A stretch of DNA of 14,584 nucleotides from DUVT01 sp041675865. GTDB lineage: Bacteria > Bacillota_I > Bacilli_A > ML615J-28 > CAG-698. This document shows, in pieces, positions 1-7,044 of the stretch. The notes beneath the pieces were generated by a model that worked only from the letters and a program-made list of their open reading frames with translations, was not told the origin of the DNA and made no database searches. The stretch spans positions 1 to 14,584 of the forward strand of contig JBAYTA010000044.1 of assembly GCA_041675865.1 (NCBI GenBank), written 5' to 3'. Each line of letters opens with the position of its first letter. The stretch's first letter is position 1. A program made the translations under genes and the position numbers.

Positions 1-1331
1 ACGTGAGGAGTATTTGGAAACATATCTACTGGAACTACGAATTTAGTATCATATGCTTTTTGTAAATGATTAACATTCTTTGCTAGAGTAGATGGATTAC
101 ATGATACATAAACTAGCTTTTTAATTTTTGCTTTTTGTAAATAATTTAATAGACTTAATTCCATTCCTTTACGTGGTGGATCTACTATTAAAATATCTGG
201 TACAAATCCTTCCTTAGAAAACTTGTTTAAATGAGGTAAGATATTTCCATAATAGAATGACGCATTCTCGATATTATTTTTCTTTGCGAAGTCTTTCGCA
301 TTTTTAATGTTTTCTTCATTATTATCAATTCCTCTAACTTCAGTTACCTTATCTGCTAGATATAAACCAATACTACCAATACCACAATATAAGTCAAGAA
401 CTTTCTCATATTCTTTAATATTTGCTGCTCTTATAATTTGATCATATAAAACAATTGATTGCTTTGTGTTTAATTGAAAGAATGATTCAGGTGAAATTTC
501 AAAATCTAGTCTTCCAAGTTTTCCTTTAATTTTTTCAGATCCAGCTAAATTTATTACTTTATTATTAATCATTTCAATTGCTTTAGTGTCATTGTTAATT
601 GTATAATTTACACTTTTTATATTATCTAATTTAATGACATTCTTAAAGATATTTAATATTCTTGGTTCTTCTTCCATTATTACAAATGTTACTTGAACTT
701 CATTTGTTTCTTCAAATGCTCTTATAATTATATATCTAAGATTTCCTTGTTGAAATCTTGGATTATATACATTAATTTCTGCTTTTGTAAGGTATTTTAA
801 AATATCAGTTAAAGTCTTTTGAACTAATTTATTTTCTACAATAAAATCATCCATATAGATTAATCTATTAGTATTATGTTCATACATACCAACTACAACT
901 TTATCACCATCATGTCGAACTGGTAAACCTGTTTTATTTCTATACTCCCAAGGATAATCCATGCCAATCATATTATAAAATTTAATTTTGTTTAAATTTC
1001 CATTATAGTATCGTTCAAATGAATCTACTAAAATTTGTTTTTTAAACTCTAATTGTTTTTCATATTTAATGTGTTGTAAAGTTAAACCAGATTTCATTAA
1101 TTTGGGAGATTTTGGTTGCACTCTGTCTGGAGATTTAGTTTTGAATTTTACAATTTCTCCATATGCATATTTTTCTTTTATATCTGTTATTTTAACTTCT
1201 ACAACTTCTCCAGGAATTGCTTCATTAACAAAAACAGCTAATCTTTTGTAATAGCCAATTCCTTCACCATTTATTCCAAGTCGTTTTATTGTTAAAAGTA
1301 TTAAATCATTTATATTTAAATTATGTTCCAT
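1..1331 (-). CDS. rlmD: 23S rRNA (uracil-5-)-methyltransferase, RlmD/RlmCD/TrmA family (3' end cut by window edge)
   Basis: SAM-dependent methyltransferase expected to make 5-methyluridine in 23S rRNA. The start is the ATG at 1331, preceded by AGGA. 443 codons are visible and the frame leaves the window at MFPNTPH, which in this family lies a few residues before the C-terminus. Seen: a TRAM-like RNA-binding domain at about residues 5-65, FFQLN at 284-288, the SAM-binding loop DLYCGIGS at 313-320, DPPRKGM at 384-390, and SCNPSTLAKN at 410-419 with the predicted catalytic Cys411. The catalytic Glu usually found in the terminal HVE motif falls just outside. Odd: the CxxxxxCxxC iron-sulfur motif reads S75, S81, T84, and the fourth cysteine position appears to be F163, so no [4Fe-4S] cluster can form. 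Whether it modifies U1939, U747 or both cannot be told from sequence. It is transcribed alone, after the terminator of the upstream glycosidase gene. Confidence 0.93.
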   Translation of the reverse strand, partial: MEHNLNINDLILLTIKRLGINGEGIGYYKRLAVFVNEAIPGEVVEVKITDIKEKYAYGEIVKFKTKSPDRVQPKSPKLMKSGLTLQHIKYEKQLEFKKQILVDSFERYYNGNLNKIKFYNMIGMDYPWEYRNKTGLPVRHDGDKVVVGMYEHNTNRLIYMDDFIVENKLVQKTLTDILKYLTKAEINVYNPRFQQGNLRYIIIRAFEETNEVQVTFVIMEEEPRILNIFKNVIKLDNIKSVNYTINNDTKAIEMINNKVINLAGSEKIKGKLGRLDFEISPESFFQLNTKQSIVLYDQIIRAANIKEYEKVLDLYCGIGSIGLYLADKVTEVRGIDNNEENIKNAKDFAKKNNIENASFYYGNILPHLNKFSKEGFVPDILIVDPPRKGMELSLLNYLQKAKIKKLVYVSCNPSTLAKNVNHLQKAYDTKFVVPVDMFPNTPH

Positions 1332-1357
1332 ATTATCCTGCTTTCTTATCATTACAT

Positions 1358-1386
1358 ATTATACGACAAATTCTTTCTTTTTACAA
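1358..1386 (-). promoter_or_regulatory. Predicted sigma-A promoter of the methyltransferase gene
   Basis: Read on the minus strand, TTGTAA (1386-1381), a 17-base spacer and TATAAT (1363-1358) lie about 27 bases before the ATG. The -10 is perfect and the -35 matches four of six positions. It sits just after the terminator of the preceding gene, as expected for an independent transcript. Confidence 0.6.
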
Positions 1387-1403
1387 ACAATATATTTAAA
1401 ATC

Positions 1404-1437
1404 CTAAATTTATAAAAGCACTGCTTCCAGTGCTTTT
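1404..1437 (-). terminator. Rho-independent terminator after the second glycosidase gene
   Basis: AAAAGCACTG (1414-1423) and CAGTGCTTTT (1428-1437) form a perfect 10-bp stem with a 4-base loop (GAAG on the minus strand). It lies five bases after the stop codon at 1443. On the minus strand the stem ends in four Ts and runs into AT-rich sequence, so it stops transcription coming from the gene ending at 1443. Confidence 0.85.
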
Positions 1438-1442
1438 CAAAT

Positions 1443-3293
1443 TTATGAATACATTCTTAAAATGATTTCATTATGAACTCTAAACATATCATACAGTGTT
1501 TCAGTAACTGGTGATGTTAGAATTCTATAAGGAGCATTTATTATTTCAATATCATAAACTCCACCATTATCATTGTAAGAGTAATTCAGATTAAATGTTT
1601 TAAATGTATCATTAAAAGTTGATTTTAAAATTAGAAGTTGATTATTTGCAAGCGTCTTTTTGCTTCCATTAATTTCTAATTTTCCAAAGTTCATGTCACT
1701 TGCTCCATTTGGATCTTCAAACTCCAAACTAATCTTATAAACACTTGTTTCTTCTTCAATCTTTATATATTTAAATATAGGAGTTGCTTTTAATGTTTTC
1801 ACATTTCCATCGATCAATAAAGGCTGAACACGATTATTATTATCCTTAAATAAAATTTCATAATAATAACTTGTATCAGCATCTAGTCCTATAAACTCAG
1901 CTTTCCCATCCACAATTTTATTAGTTATGTTTCCAATTTTTATAAATAACTCAGATAAGTCATAACCATTCGCTTTAACTAAATCAGCATTAAATGTTAA
2001 GGAACTTGTAGTTTGATCTATTTCAAGATTTATATTTGGAACTTGAACAGCAACTAAAAGAGCATTACCATCTCTTCTTTCTGCACCATCAGATGGTTTG
2101 TTTTTCACAACAAACTCACCATTTTCCTTAACTACCATAACAGATGATCCACCACCATCTAAGTTATATGCTTCTACTACACCTATACTCTTCATAAATG
2201 CAGCCATTTCATCGCCGTGCATCCCAAATCTACCAATACCAGTATTTCTACCATCAATAACTGATAGTACAAGAGTTCCATCAGCTTTAATACCAGCAAC
2301 AGTTCTAGGATGTCGTTCTGCTAGATTACCAGCTAAACCTACATTACTATATTCACCATCATTTATAAACTTACCGTTTTGTCCAGTTACATTTGTAACA
2401 CCTGCAAAATTTCCAGTAAATTCATATTGTACCCTTATTTTAACTCCAATATCTAAGGCTCCAAGAACACTTGAATTATTTGTTAAAATTGCAAACTGAC
2501 CAACTTGTAAATTTACTGCTTCATTTGATTCAATTACACCTTTACCATAAAAGTCATTCGTGTTATTAGGAAGTGCAAATTCTGCATTAGTAACAACAAA
2601 TTTATTAGCTTGTTGATCAACTTGTTTTGCAACATATTTCTTATCAGACCCATATGTCCCAAAATATACAGCTGTTTCATTTGCACCAGGTGTTTGATTT
2701 ATTTTGTGTACATCAAACTCTTCAATAATTTCATCATTTTCATCATATACAGCTAAAACCATATATTCAGTTTTAGTAGGTTTTCCACCAACAATTGAGT
2801 TAGTAGATCCATCATTTTTAAATCCAACGGCATTATTACCATTTGTTTTATAAAATTCACTATTTGTTACTAATGGATTATTTGTTTGATATGGTAAATT
2901 ACCATTTCCATTAATATCAAAGAAATCTCCATTCACTGCAGCTAATACTTTCCAATCTGGATTTTCAGCTTCAAACTGTCTTGCAAGATTACTTACAGTA
3001 GTAAGAGTCCATCTATGTCCGCTTAAGTTACCATAAGAAATAATCTTAGCTTTTGAATCTGCTGGAACTTCTAATATATTTACTTCTTGAGCATAAGTTA
3101 ATCCAGACTTTTTAGATTCGCCTTTATCAGCATAATGCAGTACGTCAAACATCAATTCGTTAGTTTCCCTGCGTTCTAATACTCTATATCCTGCACCACC
3201 CGTTTCCACAAACTCATCAGCAGTATTAACTACAATACCACTTAGTACAAAAATAGATAAAAACAACAACAAGAATTTAGCTAGTTTTTTCAT
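1443..3293 (-). CDS. Secreted phosphodiester glycosidase family protein (NAGPA/DUF2233 domain), paralog 2
   Basis: 616 residues, exported. The N-terminus is a signal peptide (Lys at 2, 3 and 6, hydrophobic 7-22). The phosphodiester glycosidase domain (the family of human uncovering enzyme NAGPA) spans about 80-418, with motifs NGDFFD (121-126), RHPRTVAG (327-334), VIDGR (345-349), NLDGGGSSVMV (377-387) and SDGAERRDGNALL (401-413). The family hydrolyses sugar-1-phosphodiester bonds; the substrate here is unknown. A fibronectin-III-like module with the phrase FIGLDADTSYYYEILF follows at about 425-505. The last 110 residues form another beta-rich region I do not recognise, ending VHNEIILRMYS. 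There is no LPXTG motif or C-terminal membrane segment, so it is probably released or held non-covalently. It is clearly a tandem duplicate of the gene at 3361-5289. The ATG is preceded by AGGTG. It has its own promoter and a strong terminator. Confidence 0.9.
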   Translation of the reverse strand: MKKLAKFLLLFLSIFVLSGIVVNTADEFVETGGAGYRVLERRETNELMFDVLHYADKGESKKSGLTYAQEVNILEVPADSKAKIISYGNLSGHRWTLTTVSNLARQFEAENPDWKVLAAVNGDFFDINGNGNLPYQTNNPLVTNSEFYKTNGNNAVGFKNDGSTNSIVGGKPTKTEYMVLAVYDENDEIIEEFDVHKINQTPGANETAVYFGTYGSDKKYVAKQVDQQANKFVVTNAEFALPNNTNDFYGKGVIESNEAVNLQVGQFAILTNNSSVLGALDIGVKIRVQYEFTGNFAGVTNVTGQNGKFINDGEYSNVGLAGNLAERHPRTVAGIKADGTLVLSVIDGRNTGIGRFGMHGDEMAAFMKSIGVVEAYNLDGGGSSVMVVKENGEFVVKNKPSDGAERRDGNALLVAVQVPNINLEIDQTTSSLTFNADLVKANGYDLSELFIKIGNITNKIVDGKAEFIGLDADTSYYYEILFKDNNNRVQPLLIDGNVKTLKATPIFKYIKIEEETSVYKISLEFEDPNGASDMNFGKLEINGSKKTLANNQLLILKSTFNDTFKTFNLNYSYNDNGGVYDIEIINAPYRILTSPVTETLYDMFRVHNEIILRMYS

Positions 3294-3313
3294 ATTTCAC
3301 CTCAATTTATTTA

Positions 3314-3322
3314 ATTATATCA
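3314..3322 (-). promoter_or_regulatory. Extended -10 promoter of the second glycosidase gene
   Basis: The minus strand reads TGATATAAT, an extended -10 element, 21-29 bases before the ATG. No convincing -35 exists (TTTTAT at the right distance). No clear terminator separates the two glycosidase genes, so read-through from the upstream paralog is also possible. Confidence 0.55.
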
Positions 3323-3360
3323 CAATATTTTTATTTATAAAATATAAAATTAATTCCAGT

Positions 3361-5289
3361 TTATCCATATACTTTTAAGGCATACTCATTGTGAATGTCT
3401 AAGATTCTTTGGATTTGGCCATCTATTGTTAAAATAATATCAAATTCAGTTATTTCTATAGAAACAGATTTATTTTTTCCATCACCTATGCTTATAGTAG
3501 TTGTAATAGTTATAGTATTAAAACTATACATAAATGATCTTGGGATTGTCTTTTTAGCTTGGAAGAAATATCCAGCAGCTGTACCATCAAGTTTTAGAGC
3601 TGCTTTATCATAACTAGCTGCTAAATCAGGATCATCATAATCAAGTAAAAACTCAAATGAGTCTCCTTTTTCAATAATAGTTATACCATTAAATATAGGA
3701 CTCGTCTTATAAGTCTTAAATTTACCCGAAGTAACAATTCTAACTAGTTCTCCTGCTGAATCCTTATATTCTATATGGTATGGATAATCTGTATTACTAC
3801 TTAAATTAGTAAATTCTACTTGACCATCTGTTACTAATTTTGTTTCACCATTAAGAGTTACATATAATTCATCAACATCATGATCATTCATTGCAACTAA
3901 ATCAACGTCTAGATTTAATGAATCAATTGTTGCTGTAGCTTCAATATTAATCTCTGGGTCTTTCACAACAACCAAGATAGCATTTGCATCAGTTCTTTCT
4001 CTTCCATCGCTTGGTGAGTTAAGAACAACTAATTCACCATCTTTTCTAATTATCATTGTGGAAGATCCACCACCATCTAAATTATACGCTTCAACAGCTC
4101 CATAATAATTCATTATAGCACCTAATTCAGTTCTATCTGCTCCATACATTCCATAAGCACTTTGACGACCATCAATTACCATCATTACGATAGTTCCATC
4201 TGCTTTACGGCCAATTACAGTTCTAGGAGCTCGATCAGCTATACCTTGGCCTGAATCAACTCCATTTTCCATGATTGTTGTTCCACCACCGCTTATATCG
4301 TTTATCCCTTCATAAGCACCAATATATTTATACTGTACTCTTATTACTACATCTTTATCTAAGAATTCATTAACTTCATCGTTATTTGTTAAAATAGCAA
4401 ATTCACCAACTCCTAAAGTTTTAGGTTCAAAAGTTGAGATCTTTCCTTTACCATAGAAATCATTAGCATTATTAGGTAGAGCTAACTCAGCAGAATTTAC
4501 ATAATAACCTTCACCAGTAACTTCAGTTGCAATAAATTCTTTTTCATATATAGCTTTACCATTTGCATCTTCACCTATTTTTTTATTATTATAATAGGAG
4601 TAAAATACTGAAGTTTCATTTTCAGAAGGATTAGCGTTTATTTTATCTATATTAAACTCTTTTATTATTTCCCCATCATTATCATAAATCGAAAGGATCA
4701 TATTTGGGGTTCTTTCTACTGGTTTATTTCCAACTAATGAATCTGTACTGCCATCATTACGAAAACCTACTAAATTTCCAGTAGTAGTCTTATAAAATTC
4801 TCCGCCACTAACTAAAGCACCACTAGTTTGATAAGGAAGTGCTCCACTTCCACTAATATCGAAGAAGTCTCCATTAATTGCTCCAATAACTTTCCACCCG
4901 GGATGTTTGCTTTCATAATCATGGATTAATGCTCTTACCGTATTAAGAGTCCATTTATGTCCATTTAAATAAGCCCAAGTTGTCACTCTTACATTTTCCG
5001 AACTTGGAACTTCAATTACATTAACTTGTTGATCATATAATTTACCAGGTTCCACAAGACCTTCAAGTCCCTCAAAACCATCAACATCATAGCCAGTCAT
5101 CGAAGTTGAAGTCTGTCCATGAACTTTTATATGATTTACACCATAAGGAAGATTATTTTCTTCTATAATCTCATCTTCAACCCATCTAGCACCAGCAAAT
5201 AAGTCATCTATCTCTTCTGCTTGTACAAAACTAGCAGAAAGAACGAATAAACTTAAAAATAACAATAAAAAATTAGTTAACTTCTTCAT
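3361..5289 (-). CDS. Secreted phosphodiester glycosidase family protein (NAGPA/DUF2233 domain), paralog 1
   Basis: 642 residues, exported through a signal peptide (hydrophobic 7-20, likely cleavage near VQA at 22-24). It has the same architecture as its neighbour at 1443-3293: an acidic N-terminal stretch, then the NAGPA-type domain at about 95-443 with NGDFFD (139-144), APRTVIG (354-360), VIDGR (371-375), NLDGGGSSTMI (403-413) and SDGRERTDANAIL (427-439). A fibronectin-III-like module and a C-terminal beta-rich region ending IHNEYALKVYG complete it. By family it should cleave a sugar-1-phosphodiester, possibly in a teichoic acid-like or exopolysaccharide polymer; that substrate is a guess. 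Compared with its paralog it has a longer N-terminal linker and a roughly nine-residue insertion near 236-248. The ATG is preceded by GAGGAG. It lies directly downstream of the cardiolipin synthase/deacetylase operon but behind that operon's terminator. Confidence 0.9.
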   Translation of the reverse strand: MKKLTNFLLLFLSLFVLSASFVQAEEIDDLFAGARWVEDEIIEENNLPYGVNHIKVHGQTSTSMTGYDVDGFEGLEGLVEPGKLYDQQVNVIEVPSSENVRVTTWAYLNGHKWTLNTVRALIHDYESKHPGWKVIGAINGDFFDISGSGALPYQTSGALVSGGEFYKTTTGNLVGFRNDGSTDSLVGNKPVERTPNMILSIYDNDGEIIKEFNIDKINANPSENETSVFYSYYNNKKIGEDANGKAIYEKEFIATEVTGEGYYVNSAELALPNNANDFYGKGKISTFEPKTLGVGEFAILTNNDEVNEFLDKDVVIRVQYKYIGAYEGINDISGGGTTIMENGVDSGQGIADRAPRTVIGRKADGTIVMMVIDGRQSAYGMYGADRTELGAIMNYYGAVEAYNLDGGGSSTMIIRKDGELVVLNSPSDGRERTDANAILVVVKDPEINIEATATIDSLNLDVDLVAMNDHDVDELYVTLNGETKLVTDGQVEFTNLSSNTDYPYHIEYKDSAGELVRIVTSGKFKTYKTSPIFNGITIIEKGDSFEFLLDYDDPDLAASYDKAALKLDGTAAGYFFQAKKTIPRSFMYSFNTITITTTISIGDGKNKSVSIEITEFDIILTIDGQIQRILDIHNEYALKVYG

Positions 5290-5324
5290 AAATACTCCTC
5301 ATAATATAAGTTTTAATCCTTATT

Positions 5325-5333
5325 ATTATACCA
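5325..5333 (-). promoter_or_regulatory. Extended -10 promoter of the first glycosidase gene
   Basis: The minus strand reads TGGTATAAT about 36-44 bases before the ATG at 5289. The -35 region is poor (TGATTT at 16 bases), so recognition probably depends on the TGn extension. It lies after the terminator at 5366-5391. Confidence 0.65.
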
Positions 5334-5365
5334 TAATTAGCTTAGAAAATCACCCATTAAAAATT

Positions 5366-5391
5366 AAAAAAGTCGCTATCATTAAGCGACT
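5366..5391 (-). terminator. Rho-independent terminator of the cls-yihY-pdaA operon
   Basis: AGTCGCT (5371-5377) pairs with AGCGACT (5385-5391) around a 7-base loop. On the minus strand the stem is followed by a run of six Ts. It begins six bases after the stop codon of the deacetylase gene. Confidence 0.88.
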
Positions 5392-5397
5392 AAAAAA

Positions 5398-6150
5398 TTA
5401 TAAATTTTTTAATAAATAATCAAGGTTTTTAATTTCATATCCAGCATCTCTTATACCGTCAATTATTCTAGGAAGAGCTTCTAAATTATCAATAGAAACT
5501 GTATGCATTAAGATTATTGCACCATTATGAATATTATTCATTACTTGATTCAATGCATAATCAGATCCTCTTTGATGATTAGTTTCCCAGTCTTTATAAG
5601 CAAGGGACCAGAAAAACGTACTATAACCTAATTTTTGCACATTTTTCAAAGACTCCTTATTAAATTCTCCAGCAGGTGGCCTAAAGTACTTAACCATATG
5701 TTGATTAGTTAATTTAAAGTAAGCATCTTCTACTTTCTTAATTTCATCACTTAATTCTTCAAATGTAAGTTTGGTAATGTTCTTATGTTTCCATGTATGA
5801 TTGCCCACTGTATGACCTTCGTAAGCCATCCTTAAGGTTAACTCTTGTTCTCTAACAAGAAAATCTCCAGTAACAAATATTGTACTCTTTACATCTTTCT
5901 CGTTTAAAACATCAAGTATTTTGCCCAAAACTCCATTATCGTAACCAGCATCAAAAGTTAAATACACTATTTTTTCATCAGGATTTCCAACATAATATGA
6001 TGAAGTTCCTTCTATTTCATTAGCATATTTACCTATATCTGGAACAACATTATTTGAATTTCTTTTAAACCCCCAACCATAAGCTAATGTACTTGGAATA
6101 CTCATTAAAACCATGACGAATACAAAAATTGTAATAAATATTTTTTTCAA
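5398..6150 (-). CDS. pdaA: Polysaccharide deacetylase, PdaA-like (CE4 family)
   Basis: 250 residues, translated from a TTG start at 6150 placed six bases after a perfect GGAGG. The only alternative is to lose the signal peptide (residues 1-23, hydrophobic 5-18). The family 4 carbohydrate esterase NodB domain covers about 58-245: TFDAGYDNG (65-73) with the predicted catalytic Asp67, NHTWKH (117-122) giving the HxxxH metal site, FRPPAG (156-161), and the late LMH at 214-216. The phrases FFWSLAYKDWETN and HTVSIDNLEAL closely match the Bacillus PdaA group, which removes acetyl groups from N-acetylmuramic acid before muramic delta-lactam formation in spore cortex. As in that group, motif 1 lacks the second Asp of TFDDG. 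It is last in an operon with cls and a YihY-family gene, a gap of 28 bases. A role in general peptidoglycan editing, rather than spores, is equally possible here. Confidence 0.87.
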   Translation of the reverse strand: MKKIFITIFVFVMVLMSIPSTLAYGWGFKRNSNNVVPDIGKYANEIEGTSSYYVGNPDEKIVYLTFDAGYDNGVLGKILDVLNEKDVKSTIFVTGDFLVREQELTLRMAYEGHTVGNHTWKHKNITKLTFEELSDEIKKVEDAYFKLTNQHMVKYFRPPAGEFNKESLKNVQKLGYSTFFWSLAYKDWETNHQRGSDYALNQVMNNIHNGAIILMHTVSIDNLEALPRIIDGIRDAGYEIKNLDYLLKNL

Positions 6151-6178
6151 AGTAAACCTCCTTTTGTATTCAATATTA

Positions 6179-7000
6179 TTATTTACTTAAAAGTGAGGTT
6201 CTTAACTGTGAAATATTCCCATAGTAGTTGATAACTAATCCAACAATTAAAATATAATTTATAATAAATAAAATAAACAAGGAATAAGAGATTAATGTTA
6301 AAACTGATAAACCAATAGAATATCGATTAATAAAATTAATTATTATAACAAATAAAGTTAATAATAAATAAATTGATATTGCGGAAAAAAATGCTCCTTT
6401 ATATGCATCTCTAACTCTCATTTTCCTTGGTGGTACATATAAAAATAAAATCAAAATAGTTGCAAAGATTAATGAAAACTCTAAAATAAGTTGAATAAAT
6501 TTTATTAAAATTATATTTAAATTTAAAACATTCTTTATTAAATAATTTCCAAAAATTACAATAGATACTTCAAATAAAAAGACAAGCATCAACATTGAAA
6601 ACATCAAAAATGCACTTATTCTATTTTTCCAACCAACTCGGTTTTTAATCTCAAAATAAATATAATCAGCAATCCTATTATAACCATTAATAGTTTTCGA
6701 AGCTGAATAGAAAGTATTAAACAATAATATTACAGAAAAACCACTTAAATTAAATGCTGGCATTATTTCTTGTAATTGTAATGAAAAACTATCACTAAAC
6801 AAATTAATTGCTTTTGTTAGAAAAAATGATTCTAATGCATTGGTTGATGATAAAATTTGAAATAAAATTAAAAAAACAGACACAAGCGATAACAATATAT
6901 AAAAGGATAAGCTTGCACTGTTTTTAGTTATTTGAAATTTATTATCAAAATTATTTATTTTATTTAGAAATAAGCCAATCTTCTTAAATAAACTTTTCAT
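6179..7000 (-). CDS. YihY/BrkB-family inner membrane protein
   Basis: A polytopic membrane protein of 273 residues if started at the ATG at 7000, which has GGTGA at a suitable distance. The reading frame also allows a TTG at 7012 that would add four residues, but no ribosome site precedes it, so I prefer the ATG. About six hydrophobic segments are visible, starting with the family's early serine-rich first helix (ASLSFYILLSLVSVFLIL). A basic patch (PPRKMRVRDAYKGAF) precedes the last helices, which matches the YihY/UPF0761 pattern. The family was once called ribonuclease BN; that label is wrong and its transport or envelope role is not established. It sits between cardiolipin synthase and the deacetylase, which supports an envelope function. 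Asn, Ile and Leu dominate, as usual for membrane proteins in AT-rich genomes. Confidence 0.8.
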   Translation of the reverse strand: MKSLFKKIGLFLNKINNFDNKFQITKNSASLSFYILLSLVSVFLILFQILSSTNALESFFLTKAINLFSDSFSLQLQEIMPAFNLSGFSVILLFNTFYSASKTINGYNRIADYIYFEIKNRVGWKNRISAFLMFSMLMLVFLFEVSIVIFGNYLIKNVLNLNIILIKFIQLILEFSLIFATILILFLYVPPRKMRVRDAYKGAFFSAISIYLLLTLFVIIINFINRYSIGLSVLTLISYSLFILFIINYILIVGLVINYYGNISQLRTSLLSK

Positions 7001-7044
7001 TAATTTCACCAAAATTATTGTTTGTATAAAAATAATTAATATAC

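Noticed and set aside
1069..1251. 60-codon open frame on the plus strand
   Set aside because: It lies wholly inside the methyltransferase gene on the other strand, has no ribosome site and its peptide resembles nothing.
2098..2499. 133-codon open frame on the plus strand
   Set aside because: Antisense to the conserved NAGPA domain; it is open only because that strand's codon bias avoids stops there. Proline/serine-rich sequence with no motif.
3325..3350. AT-only hairpin between the two glycosidase genes as a terminator
   Set aside because: ATATTTT/AAAATAT has no G-C pairs and overlaps the promoter region of the next gene; expected by chance in this base composition.
3395..3613. 72-codon open frame on the plus strand with a hydrophobic stretch
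   Set aside because: Antisense to the 3' end of the first glycosidase gene, with no ribosome site; the hydrophobic run mirrors Asn/Ile/Thr-rich codons on the coding strand.
1443..5289. The tandem glycosidases as a recent duplication or assembly artefact
   Set aside because: The paralogs share motifs and layout but differ throughout, with different linker lengths and an insertion, so the duplication is old and real.
7001..7012. TTG start at 7012 for the YihY-family gene
   Set aside because: No ribosome site precedes it, whereas the ATG at 7000 has GGTGA at good spacing.
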